Below, piece by piece: positions 1 through 7,137 of a DNA stretch of 13,342 nucleotides (its first letter is position 1; each line of letters starts with the position of its first letter). A program made the translations under genes and the position numbers. The stretch is from NCBI GenBank assembly GCA_035649575.1, contig DASRJH010000052.1:1-13342 (forward strand), in the 5' to 3' direction. This DNA comes from DASVAL01 sp035649575 (GTDB lineage Bacteria; Planctomycetota; UBA1135; UBA2386). The notes beneath the pieces are model-generated. The model did not search any database, was not told the origin of the DNA, and saw only the letters and a program-made list of their open reading frames with translations.

Positions 1-1
1 G

Positions 2-502
2 GTGGACTGGTCGATGTGCGACGGGCTGATGCGTCAACACGGGCTCACATTGCCAACTGAGGCACAGTGGGAGTACGGATGCCGCGCGGGTTCGACGACG
101 CCATGGCTGTGCGCACGCGACGAACTGCAGGTCTACGCGAACCTTGCCGACGAGTCGGCGAAGCGAGCACGGGCGCCATATACCTGCGAGGCGTGGACGG
201 ACGGGCATACAGTGCACGCGCCGGTCGGCTCCTTCCTGCCGAGTGCGTTCGGGCTGCACGACGTGCAAGGCAACGTGTGTGAGTGGTGCCTCGATGAGCA
301 AGGCAGCTACTCCCTCGGCGTGCGGGAGGGCGATGGGCTGCGTCTCAAGAATGAGGGCTCCTCGATACGCATCGCCCGCGGCGGCTTCTTCAGCCAGCCA
401 GCTATTTCGGCGCGGTCCGCCCATCGAACTTACGATGCCCAGGCGCTTCGCAGCGAAGCCCAGGGCTTGCGCCCTGCCAGGACATTGCGGCTTCCCGACT
501 GA
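2..502 (+). CDS. Formylglycine-generating-enzyme-like (SUMF1/FGE-sulfatase fold) protein, C-terminal part
   Basis: The gene is cut by the left edge. The frame is open to base 2, and the GTG there is probably an internal Val. The visible 166 residues match the C-terminal half of the FGE-sulfatase (SUMF1/EgtB/PvdO) fold: LPTEAQWEY near 17-25, NLAD at 47-50, PVGSF then FGLHDVQGNVCEWC at about 83-96, RGG at 126-128, and a closing GLRPAR. True formylglycine-generating enzymes carry a Cys pair just after the RGG motif. Here that stretch reads GGFFSQPAISARSAHR and has no Cys, so conversion of sulfatase Cys to formylglycine is unlikely. Bacterial relatives without the pair have varied or unknown roles and are often fused to protein kinase or other domains. 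The missing N-terminus could hold such a domain. The family call is firm; the role is not known. Confidence 0.88.
   Translation: MDWSMCDGLMRQHGLTLPTEAQWEYGCRAGSTTPWLCARDELQVYANLADESAKRARAPYTCEAWTDGHTVHAPVGSFLPSAFGLHDVQGNVCEWCLDEQGSYSLGVREGDGLRLKNEGSSIRIARGGFFSQPAISARSAHRTYDAQALRSEAQGLRPARTLRLPD
445..476. repeat. Two adjacent small inverted repeats inside the end of the FGE-like gene
   Basis: Bases 445-451 and 453-459 are exact reverse complements around a single A (gcttcgc-a-gcgaagc). One base later, 461-466 and 471-476 form a perfect 6-bp stem (cagggc/gccctg) with the loop ttgc. Both lie in the last 60 bases of the FGE-like coding sequence and are not followed by a T-run. The protein still reads as a normal family C-terminus (GLRPAR), so they do not obviously interrupt the gene. 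They could be a REP-like unit or a 3' hairpin, or could arise by chance in GC-rich coding DNA. Confidence 0.4.
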
Positions 503-584
503 TTACTCGCGAGATCGACGGTGTCTCGACAAGGAGATCGCACGCGACGGTGCCGAGATCCTCGCGGTCCCCTGGCCCAACACC

Positions 585-2423
585 TCACCGATCCAGGTCC
601 CGCAACGCCTGGGCCACCGCCGCATCGCCGGGCCGCAGCGTTTCCGCGCGCTGCAGCGCCGCACGCGCTTCGTCTCTCTTGCCCGCTTTCGCGAGCACGC
701 GGCCGAGGCCGAACTGCGCAGAGAAATAACGCGGCTCGAGTTCGAGCGCGCGACGGAAGTGCTTCTCGGCCACATCGAGGCGGTCCAAGGCCAGACACGC
801 GGCCGCGAGGTTGTGGTGCAGCACCGGCATGTTCGGGTGGGTCGCGAGCGCCCGTTCGAAGTGCGCGATCGCGGCCTCCGTGCGCCCGGCCCGCGCCTCG
901 ATCCCGCCGAGTTGCACGTGGGCCAGACCGAGCGCCGGATCGCGGACCAGCGCCTGTTCGTAGTCGCGCACGGCTTCGTCGAGCTGCGCCGAGAGCTCGT
1001 GGCACATGCCGAGCTCGAGCCAGGGTGTCCCGAGGCCGGGCTCGAGGTCGTGCGCGCGGCGCGCCGCGGCCAGCGCCGCCTGGAGATCGGCCCGCTCGCG
1101 CTCGACGCGAGCGAGCCGCAGCCAGACGTTGCAGGCGCCCCCTACCTTCTCGAGATCCCGCAGCGTCGCGGCCCGTTCGAGTGCGAGCCGATCATCGCGG
1201 TTGCCGGTCGTCACGGTCAGCGTCAGCGTGCCCATCTCGTCCGTCGACTGTTGTCCGAACCTCACGTGGCGCGGAGGCCCCGGCCGGTTCGGGTTCGCTT
1301 CGCTGTTGTCGTAGACGTACTCGATGCCGATGCGCGTTCCGGCGGGCAACACGATCGGTTCGCGGAAGCGATAGTCGTCCTGCCAGTCGAAGTCCCACGC
1401 GTCGATCGCGAACAGCACGCGCTCCGTCCGGTCCGGCAGCGTCGCGAACCCGCGCATGCGCCGGCACGTGTAGTGCGCGTGCGGGTAGATCGCGTGCACG
1501 CTGACCGGCACCGGCACGTCGACGTGATCGCGCAGCACGAAGTCCGCGACACCGGGCGCGATGTCGATCTGTTCGGAGAACAGCGCGAGCATCACGGGCT
1601 CGATCGCCGTCGGCGCATCGGTGAAGTAGAGCCCGATCTCACAGCACACGGTCTCCGGCTTGCCGGTCGGCACCAGATGCAGCTGCAGCACGAGGTCGTG
1701 CCCGGGCCACAGGCGCCACGCCATGCCGGGCGCGCTGCGCCGCACGCGTTTGCCGGGCGTCCAACCGAGGAAGTGGCCATCGGGCGGGCCGCCCCCACCG
1801 AGCGACATGCCCGGGAAACCCGGCTCGGCGTCGAGCGCATCGAGCCGCCGCGACTCGCGCGTCGGGTCGGTGCCGAGGATCGCGTGGTGCACGGTGCCAT
1901 TGCCGGGCCGGATCTCGACCGCCTCGACGAAGCGCAGGCGCCCAGCGTCGATGGGGATCACGAGGTTGCGGAACCGATCGGGTCCGTCAGCCGGCACGAC
2001 GAGCTGCTCGGCGCGCACGACGAGATCCGGCTCACGCAGCTGCCAGCCGGCCGGGAACTGCGGCAGCGGAGGCTCGTCCGCGGGCTCGCCGCGCGGAGCA
2101 CCGGCCTCGTCCCAGAGCCGCAGCAGCTCGATCTGTTCGGGCGCGAGCCGGCGATCGTCCTCGAAGTCACCCTGCACGGGCAGCCACGGCGGCATCCGCT
2201 TCTGCTGCGTGACCTCGACGATCTGCTTGCGCTTCTTCCAGACGTCGTCGTAGCCGAGCAGCACGAACGGCGCGGACGTGCCGGGTCGATGACACGGCGT
2301 GCACGAACCGTAGACGATCGGCGCGATGTCGCGCGCAAACGTCGGCGCCGCGGCCGCTGTCTGCGCGGGCACCATTGCCGGAAGCCACAGCAGCAGCGCG
2401 CAGGATCGCAGCAGTCCGGTCAT
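585..2423 (-). CDS. Exported cytochrome c / PHM-type copper monooxygenase / TPR fusion protein
   Basis: The product is 612 residues from the ATG at 2423; an ATG at 2435 would add four. Residues 1-20 form a Sec signal peptide ending near VPA-Q, so the protein should act outside the cytoplasm. A c-type haem site, CTPCH (41-45), follows. Residues of about 130-405 resemble the core of dopamine beta-monooxygenase / peptidylglycine hydroxylating monooxygenase. All six expected copper ligands can be placed: H179-H180 and H249 for one copper, and H315, H317 and M397 for the other, the Met lying in TDEMGTL as in the family. From about 432 to the end are TPR-like helical repeats, such as AIAHFERALATHPN. 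The family uses copper and O2 to hydroxylate a substrate; here the haem domain could supply electrons. The substrate is unknown. No clear Shine-Dalgarno precedes either start. The gene converges on the FGE-like gene and diverges from the membrane protein at 2506. Confidence 0.88.
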   Translation of the reverse strand: MTGLLRSCALLLWLPAMVPAQTAAAAPTFARDIAPIVYGSCTPCHRPGTSAPFVLLGYDDVWKKRKQIVEVTQQKRMPPWLPVQGDFEDDRRLAPEQIELLRLWDEAGAPRGEPADEPPLPQFPAGWQLREPDLVVRAEQLVVPADGPDRFRNLVIPIDAGRLRFVEAVEIRPGNGTVHHAILGTDPTRESRRLDALDAEPGFPGMSLGGGGPPDGHFLGWTPGKRVRRSAPGMAWRLWPGHDLVLQLHLVPTGKPETVCCEIGLYFTDAPTAIEPVMLALFSEQIDIAPGVADFVLRDHVDVPVPVSVHAIYPHAHYTCRRMRGFATLPDRTERVLFAIDAWDFDWQDDYRFREPIVLPAGTRIGIEYVYDNSEANPNRPGPPRHVRFGQQSTDEMGTLTLTVTTGNRDDRLALERAATLRDLEKVGGACNVWLRLARVERERADLQAALAAARRAHDLEPGLGTPWLELGMCHELSAQLDEAVRDYEQALVRDPALGLAHVQLGGIEARAGRTEAAIAHFERALATHPNMPVLHHNLAAACLALDRLDVAEKHFRRALELEPRYFSAQFGLGRVLAKAGKRDEARAALQRAETLRPGDAAVAQALRDLDR

Positions 2424-2435
2424 CACGGCCAGCAT

Positions 2436-2505
2436 GTTACGCGACCGCTGCGCCAACGCGTGCGAAGCCTTGCCCCCGACGCGGGCAGCGGCGAGCATCG
2501 CGGCG
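2436..2505. promoter_or_regulatory. Divergent intergenic region, presumed to hold two promoters
   Basis: Seventy bases separate the cytochrome/copper gene (minus) from the membrane protein gene (plus), so the promoters for both should lie here or inside the gene starts. I see no convincing -35/-10 pair and no clear operator. The call rests only on the divergent arrangement. Confidence 0.35.
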
Positions 2506-3312
2506 ATGAGAGAGTTCCTCGTCCTCGCGGTGCCGTATCTGCCGGTCACGCTGCTCGCGCTGACCTTCATGCTGCTCGCTCCGCACGTCGGCGAAGTCGG
2601 ACGGCGCCGCATCGTGCTGTTCTTCGCCTTGTCCGCGATCGGCCTGATCGTGCTGGCCGTGCGCAGCGCCGGCTCCGAGGTCAAGCTCGACGTCGTCAAC
2701 CCGTTCCCGGTCGGCTCGGACATGAAGTCGCAGGCGTTGCACATCGAAACGGTGACCGCCTCGGGCTGGCAATGGCCGCTCGCCGCAGCCGTCTTCTGCG
2801 CGCTGGTCGCCCTGCTCGTGTTCGGCAGCACGCGGGTCGCCTACGGGGCGCCCAAGCCCGCCTCCTACTGCGCGCTCGTGGCGACGGCCTTCGCGGGGCT
2901 GCGTCTCGTGCTCGAGAAGAACGGCGCGCCGCAGGGCGTGGTCTGGGCGACCGGCGGCTCGATCGGACTGCCGATCCTGGTGGCCTTCGTCGGGTTCTAT
3001 TCCGCAGGCCGCAAGCAGGGGTTCGGCCGCTTCCTGATCTCGTTGTTGGTGTTCGCGTTGGCGCAGCGCGCGATCCTGACCACGTTCGCCTGGTTCGCGA
3101 CGATGCGACACTGGGGCACGCACCTCGACGTCAACGTCATCACGCAGCTCGCCACGCCGCTCGGTGGCGAGCGCCACTTCGCCGCCAACGACGCGGTCGG
3201 CAAGTGGGTCTGGGGCATCCTGATTCCGCAGATGGTGCTGTGGGTCGCGGTCACCTTCGTGCTCGGGCTCGTGGTCGGCACGGCCGGCTGGTTCGTCGGG
3301 CGGCGGCGCTGA
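2506..3312 (+). CDS. Multi-pass integral membrane protein of unknown function
   Basis: I do not recognise this 268-residue protein. It is strongly hydrophobic, with about seven probable membrane segments: residues 5-26, 36-53, 88-108, 118-136, 151-167, 175-199 and 234-264. A polar loop at about 54-87 and another at about 200-232 (containing RHWGTHLDVN) separate them, and the protein ends in GRRR. There is no signal peptide distinct from the first helix and no recognisable enzyme motif. The ATG at 2506 was chosen because the frame upstream lacks membrane or protein-like character and overlaps the divergent gene. The Shine-Dalgarno is weak. It is divergent from the copper monooxygenase gene and 121 bases before the next gene. 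A role partnering the exported haem/copper protein is possible from position alone, but nothing in the sequence shows it. Confidence 0.75.
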   Translation: MREFLVLAVPYLPVTLLALTFMLLAPHVGEVGRRRIVLFFALSAIGLIVLAVRSAGSEVKLDVVNPFPVGSDMKSQALHIETVTASGWQWPLAAAVFCALVALLVFGSTRVAYGAPKPASYCALVATAFAGLRLVLEKNGAPQGVVWATGGSIGLPILVAFVGFYSAGRKQGFGRFLISLLVFALAQRAILTTFAWFATMRHWGTHLDVNVITQLATPLGGERHFAANDAVGKWVWGILIPQMVLWVAVTFVLGLVVGTAGWFVGRRR

Positions 3313-3433
3313 GCCACGCCGGCGCGCCTGTTCGTGTCGCAGGACGCCGCGGTGCCAACGGGCGCACGAACCCCCCTCATGCCCGCCTTTGCCGGGGTCC
3401 GAAACAGCCTGCTGACCCGTCACAACGAGGCCA

Positions 3434-5380
3434 GTGAGCGACCAAGACTTGCAGACGAGCGCAGGGAGGCAGGACGTCCCCGGCGACGTCACCGACCACA
3501 GCGCAACGGCGTCATTTGGCATCGGTCGATTGCTCGCGCTCGCGGCGATCTACCCGGCGGGACACCCGCGCTGCGTCGAGATCGAGGACCAGGTGCTCGC
3601 CGGCTGCCAGCAATGCGGTCCGCTCGGCCTCGTGCTGAAGGTCTCGCCGCAAGGGCTCTTCACGCCCGAGGGCGAGTTGTCGCTCGGCGACGCGAACTTC
3701 GAACGGCTGCACGGCACGCTGCACGTGCTCGCGATCGTGTCGCTGCGCATCGATGCCACCGTCTCGGCCGAGGACCTGCGGCAGTTCGTGAGCACGCTGC
3801 GACGCGTGAGGGCGAGCACGCAGCGGTCGACGGGTTTCTCGCGCCCCGACCTCAGCGGCCACCTGCCGGACACGATCCAGGTCGCACACCGCGAGTTCGG
3901 CGCGCGGCTCGTCAGCGAATCCGTGGCGGCAACGATCCACGGCGCGCGCGCGGCCCTGCTGCACCACCTGCGCGGCATCGCGCCGCAGGACGAGCTCGCC
4001 ACTGCGACCGAGCTTATGGGCACCATCGTCGCGCGCATCGTCGAACGAGTCGAGCACGGCCCGCTCGTGCCCGCGGACCGGTCGACCCGCGGACGCGCTC
4101 TGGACGCGGTGCTCGATCTCTGTGCCCATGCGATGAAGCATGCGATCGAGCAGATGCTGAAAGCCGGCGAACCGCTCGACGAGCTCGGCACGCTCGTCCA
4201 GAACGTCGAGAAGGCGGTCGCGCTCGGGCAGGACAAGCAGAGCGTCGAAGCGCTGCTCGACGTGCTGCGGCTGGCCTCGGACGAGGTGCAGACGCCGCCG
4301 GACCCGGGACCGGAGGGCAGCGACGGGCAACATGTCGAGTGCGAGCAACACACGCTCACGTTCGAGCAGCTCGAGTCGCAGCTCGAAGCGCTTGCTGCGG
4401 ATCCGCGACCGTTCGTCTCGCCAGCCATCGAACAGCAGGAAGAGTTGACGATCCTGCTGCAGCTCGCGCTGCATGCGACTGCAGAACAACTGCTGCGCGT
4501 CGCGACCGCTCTGCGCTCCTGTCGCACCGCCGATTGGGGCCCGGCCGAATTCCGCATCCTCGTGCACGGCTGCGTCGACTTCGCGGCCAAGCGCGACGTG
4601 AGCCTCGTCGATCTGTTCCTGCCGACGCTGTGCGAGCTCGCGCGCGGCGTTCCAGGTCAGCATCTGCACGATTTCCTGCTGCCGCTGTCCTCCTCGATCG
4701 CTGCACCCGCGACCCGGGTCCGCCTCTGGCCCCACGTCGTCAACGAGCTGCTGCACCGGGCGACAAGCGCGCCCGATGGCGCTGGCGACGACGCTGCGGA
4801 CGCGGACAAGCTGTGGGCCCGGCTCCTGACCATCGCCGGGGCGGACCAGGCCCCGTATGTCAAGCGGCTGCTGCGCCTCGATTTCGTCCTGCGCGGACGC
4901 CTGCCGGCCGCGGTCCTCGACGCGGCACCGCCGCTGCGCAGCGTGCTGGTCGCGCTGCTCGGCTCGCCCGAAGGCGAAGCGCTCGGCCGACACCTGTTCC
5001 AGGAGCTGCGCCAGGGTGCAGCACACTGGCCCGGTTGGCAGGCCCTGCTCGCGCTGCCGCGCTACGACAGCAACGCGCGCCTCCTGGTCCAGGAAGCGCT
5101 GCGCGCCGGCAACGAGGCCGCGGAGTCGCACTGGCTGCAGCACCAATCGGCGCAGATCCTCGCGACAACGCTCGTGTATCTGCCGAAGGAACGCCGCAGC
5201 GAGCCCTGGATCCCGGAGGCCTTGACCGCGCTCGGAGAACAACCCGACGCGAACTGCGCGAGCGCGTTGTCAGCCGTCCTGCGGCGGCGGCTGTTCTGGC
5301 CGCAGTGGCCCGCTACCTGCCGCCGCGCGGCCCGGGCCGCCCTGCGGCAGCACCGCGCGACCAGCCACGGAGAACCGTAG
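3434..5380 (+). CDS. Large helical protein of unknown function sharing an N-terminal module with the HD-GYP protein downstream
   Basis: The product is 648 residues from a GTG start, the first start after the in-frame stop at 3413. A GAGG lies at 3427-3430, only 3 bases upstream, which is tight. There is no signal peptide or membrane segment, so it should be cytoplasmic. Residues of about 28-125 resemble the start of the HD-GYP protein encoded next. Both have a helix ending Y-x3-HPR (Y40, H44-P45 here), then a short beta-like stretch with a Gly turn (SPQGLFTPEG), then helices ending with an SAEDL segment. The remainder, especially about 330-640, is rich in Leu and Ala helices that look like degenerate HEAT/ARM-type repeats, suggesting a protein-interaction scaffold. 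Residues of about 285-320 are polar and probably a linker. Its stop lies 4 bases before the HD-GYP start, so the two genes are almost certainly cotranscribed and probably work together. No catalytic motif was seen. Confidence 0.8.
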   Translation: MSDQDLQTSAGRQDVPGDVTDHSATASFGIGRLLALAAIYPAGHPRCVEIEDQVLAGCQQCGPLGLVLKVSPQGLFTPEGELSLGDANFERLHGTLHVLAIVSLRIDATVSAEDLRQFVSTLRRVRASTQRSTGFSRPDLSGHLPDTIQVAHREFGARLVSESVAATIHGARAALLHHLRGIAPQDELATATELMGTIVARIVERVEHGPLVPADRSTRGRALDAVLDLCAHAMKHAIEQMLKAGEPLDELGTLVQNVEKAVALGQDKQSVEALLDVLRLASDEVQTPPDPGPEGSDGQHVECEQHTLTFEQLESQLEALAADPRPFVSPAIEQQEELTILLQLALHATAEQLLRVATALRSCRTADWGPAEFRILVHGCVDFAAKRDVSLVDLFLPTLCELARGVPGQHLHDFLLPLSSSIAAPATRVRLWPHVVNELLHRATSAPDGAGDDAADADKLWARLLTIAGADQAPYVKRLLRLDFVLRGRLPAAVLDAAPPLRSVLVALLGSPEGEALGRHLFQELRQGAAHWPGWQALLALPRYDSNARLLVQEALRAGNEAAESHWLQHQSAQILATTLVYLPKERRSEPWIPEALTALGEQPDANCASALSAVLRRRLFWPQWPATCRRAARAALRQHRATSHGEP

Positions 5381-5384
5381 CGCC

Positions 5385-6863
5385 ATGGACCAACCACAGA
5401 GTCTCGACGACCTGGTGTCGCTGCTGAGCCAGGGCCTGACGCAACGGACGATGTACTTCGAGTCGCATCCGCGCGTGCAGCAGCACGCGCGCGACTTCGC
5501 CGCGCGGTTCCAAACGCTGCTGCAGGCCGATCGCCGCGAGTACTTCTTCCTGGGCTTCGTCGAGGGCAACCTCGTGCACGAGGGTCGCTTCCTGATCGGG
5601 CCGACGATCCTCGGCCGCCGCGTCGTCGACCTGATGACCGCGCTCGACTCCGGCGGCATCCTGTTCAAGGCCGGCCTGACGGCCGAAGAGGTGCTCGTCC
5701 TGTTCGAGATCGCCGCCGACCTGCGCGGCAGGGCGCTCGATCTGGCCGGCGCGCGCTCGGTGCTGCAGCAGCGCCAGGCCGTGCACCTGCAGCTCTCGCC
5801 GCCATACAGCGATCCCGGCTGGTTCGGTCAGTTCCTCTTCGAGGGCTCGGAGATGATCGCCTCGGGCGGACTCGACGAGAGCGTGAGCCAGATGCTGCCG
5901 GTCTACCAGCGCATGTTCGATTCGGTCGAGCAGGCGCATGCGCTGGCGAGCCGCGACGCCGCTCTCGACATCAACGCCGTGCGCGGCGTCGGCGAGAAAC
6001 TGCTCGAGGCCGCGGACGGCAACTTCACCGACGTCATGCAGCTGGTCCGCTATCCGGACTACGACACGTTCACGGTCGGGCACTCGGTCCGCGTCGCTTC
6101 GATCGCAGTGCTCGTCGGCCACGGCGCCGGAATGTCGCGCGAGCTGCAGATCGAACTGGCCGCCGCCGGCATGTTGCACGACGTCGGCAAGAGCAAGATC
6201 CCGGACGAGATCCTCTACAAGGCCGACGGTCTCGAAGACGACGAACGGCGCCTCGTCGAGCGCCACCCACTGCTCGGCGCGCAGATCCTGCTCGAGAATC
6301 GCGAAGCGACGCGCATGCAGATCGCCGCCGCGTTCGGTCACCACCTGCGCTACGCTGGCGGCGGCTATCCGGCGCTGCCCAACTGCGGTGTCTCGAGCCG
6401 CATGACCGCGCTGCTCAAGGTCTGCGACGTGTTCGAGGCACTGACCGCCGTGCGCCCCTACAAGTCGGCCATGAGCGCACGAGCCGCCTACGAGATCATG
6501 CTGCAGGACCGCGGCAGCTTCGAACCGGGCGCCTTCCACGCGCTCGTGCGCGCGATGGGACTCTATCCGCCGGGCTCGCGCGTGCTGCTGTCGACCGGCG
6601 AGCAGGGCGTGGTCGTGAAGGCCGGCGTCAAGATCGATCGGCCGCTCGTGCGCATCTCGCACGACCCGAGCGGCAAAGCCGTCGAAGAAGGCCGGACGTG
6701 CGAGCTGGCCGAGCTCGACGACTTGCGTGTCGTGCGCAGCCTGCCAGACCAGCCCGTCAGGCCACGCGAACACGCCGCGCCAGGCGCTGCGGCCCTCTGC
6801 GCGCACACGCAGCACGATCCGGCGACCGAAGCGGTCCGCCGGCAGATCGACAAGAGGCGCTAG
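5385..6863 (+). CDS. HD-GYP domain protein (putative cyclic-dinucleotide phosphodiesterase)
   Basis: The product is 492 residues, starting at an ATG with GGAG at 5369-5372. The HD-GYP domain spans about 225-400. HD-GYP proteins hydrolyse c-di-GMP or related cyclic dinucleotides at a two- or three-metal centre, and the metal-site residues are present: H233, H265-D266 with K269 (LHDVGK), H294, H319-H320 and D348. The signature loop is altered: the family reads HHExxDGxGYP, while this protein reads HHLRYAGGGYP, with Leu for Glu (321) and Ala for Asp (324), although GYP (327-329) is kept. Activity is therefore plausible but not assured. The first 112 residues form a module shared with the preceding gene, probably a sensor or interaction domain. 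After the catalytic core, about 395-445 is the small beta-rich extension common behind HD-GYP domains (PPGSRVLLSTGEQGVVV). The last 40 residues are low-complexity and charged. It has no membrane segment and is cotranscribed with 3434..5380. Confidence 0.9.
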   Translation: MDQPQSLDDLVSLLSQGLTQRTMYFESHPRVQQHARDFAARFQTLLQADRREYFFLGFVEGNLVHEGRFLIGPTILGRRVVDLMTALDSGGILFKAGLTAEEVLVLFEIAADLRGRALDLAGARSVLQQRQAVHLQLSPPYSDPGWFGQFLFEGSEMIASGGLDESVSQMLPVYQRMFDSVEQAHALASRDAALDINAVRGVGEKLLEAADGNFTDVMQLVRYPDYDTFTVGHSVRVASIAVLVGHGAGMSRELQIELAAAGMLHDVGKSKIPDEILYKADGLEDDERRLVERHPLLGAQILLENREATRMQIAAAFGHHLRYAGGGYPALPNCGVSSRMTALLKVCDVFEALTAVRPYKSAMSARAAYEIMLQDRGSFEPGAFHALVRAMGLYPPGSRVLLSTGEQGVVVKAGVKIDRPLVRISHDPSGKAVEEGRTCELAELDDLRVVRSLPDQPVRPREHAAPGAAALCAHTQHDPATEAVRRQIDKRR

Positions 6864-7137
6864 GAACGTCTTTGCCGCGCGAGCGACATCTCAATCAGGG
6901 ATGCTGATCTCGTGCCAACGACGCAGGGTCTCCACGACCGACGATCCGCAGCGTGCACAGGCAGGAGATGGCTCCTGAGGCAAGCGCTACAACAACCGCG
7001 AGACCCCACGAGAGCGAACGGGAGAGCCTCATGGGCGCGCACTATGGCACTCACGCCGTGGCGCAGAAAGGATGCGATGCGGCGAGCGACGCGCCGTGCC
7101 GGTATCCTCCTCGCCCCTTCCCGGATTCGAGCCCCCA
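6864..7137. other. Intergenic region between the HD-GYP gene and argS, no gene found
   Basis: This 274-base stretch has no coding frame that reads like protein on either strand and no tRNA-like cloverleaf that I can fold. It holds a small hairpin at 6962-6977. A TATCCT hexamer at 7103-7108 sits 29 bases before the argS GTG and could serve as a -10 element, but there is no good -35 at the right distance. The promoter of argS is presumably here. Confidence 0.5.
6962..6977. terminator. Weak hairpin downstream of the HD-GYP gene, possible terminator remnant
   Basis: caggag (6962-6967) and ctcctg (6972-6977) are perfect complements around a 4-base loop, about 100 bases after the HD-GYP stop. No T-run follows, so intrinsic termination is doubtful. 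It is listed because it is the clearest fold in the gap. Confidence 0.2.

Noticed and set aside
503..584. Possible bidirectional terminator between the FGE-like and copper monooxygenase genes
   Set aside because: Only an imperfect pairing (cgcgagatc with gatcctcgcg, one extra base) was found, with no T-run on either strand.
2424..2831. Upstream extension of the cytochrome/copper gene to an ATG at 2831
   Set aside because: It would add 136 non-hydrophobic residues before a clear signal peptide and overlap the divergent membrane protein gene.
3313..3433. Terminator or promoter between the membrane protein gene and the helical protein gene
   Set aside because: Only 4-5 bp stems with long loops and no recognisable -35/-10 pair.
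144..3437. Plus-strand open frame of 1097 codons across the copper monooxygenase gene
   Set aside because: It is rich in Arg, His and Ala without domains, covers two real genes on either strand, and is the expected antisense shadow of GC-rich coding DNA.
5313..6815. Minus-strand 500-codon frame opposite the HD-GYP gene
   Set aside because: Low-complexity, charged translation with no motifs; the plus-strand HD-GYP domain fully explains the region.
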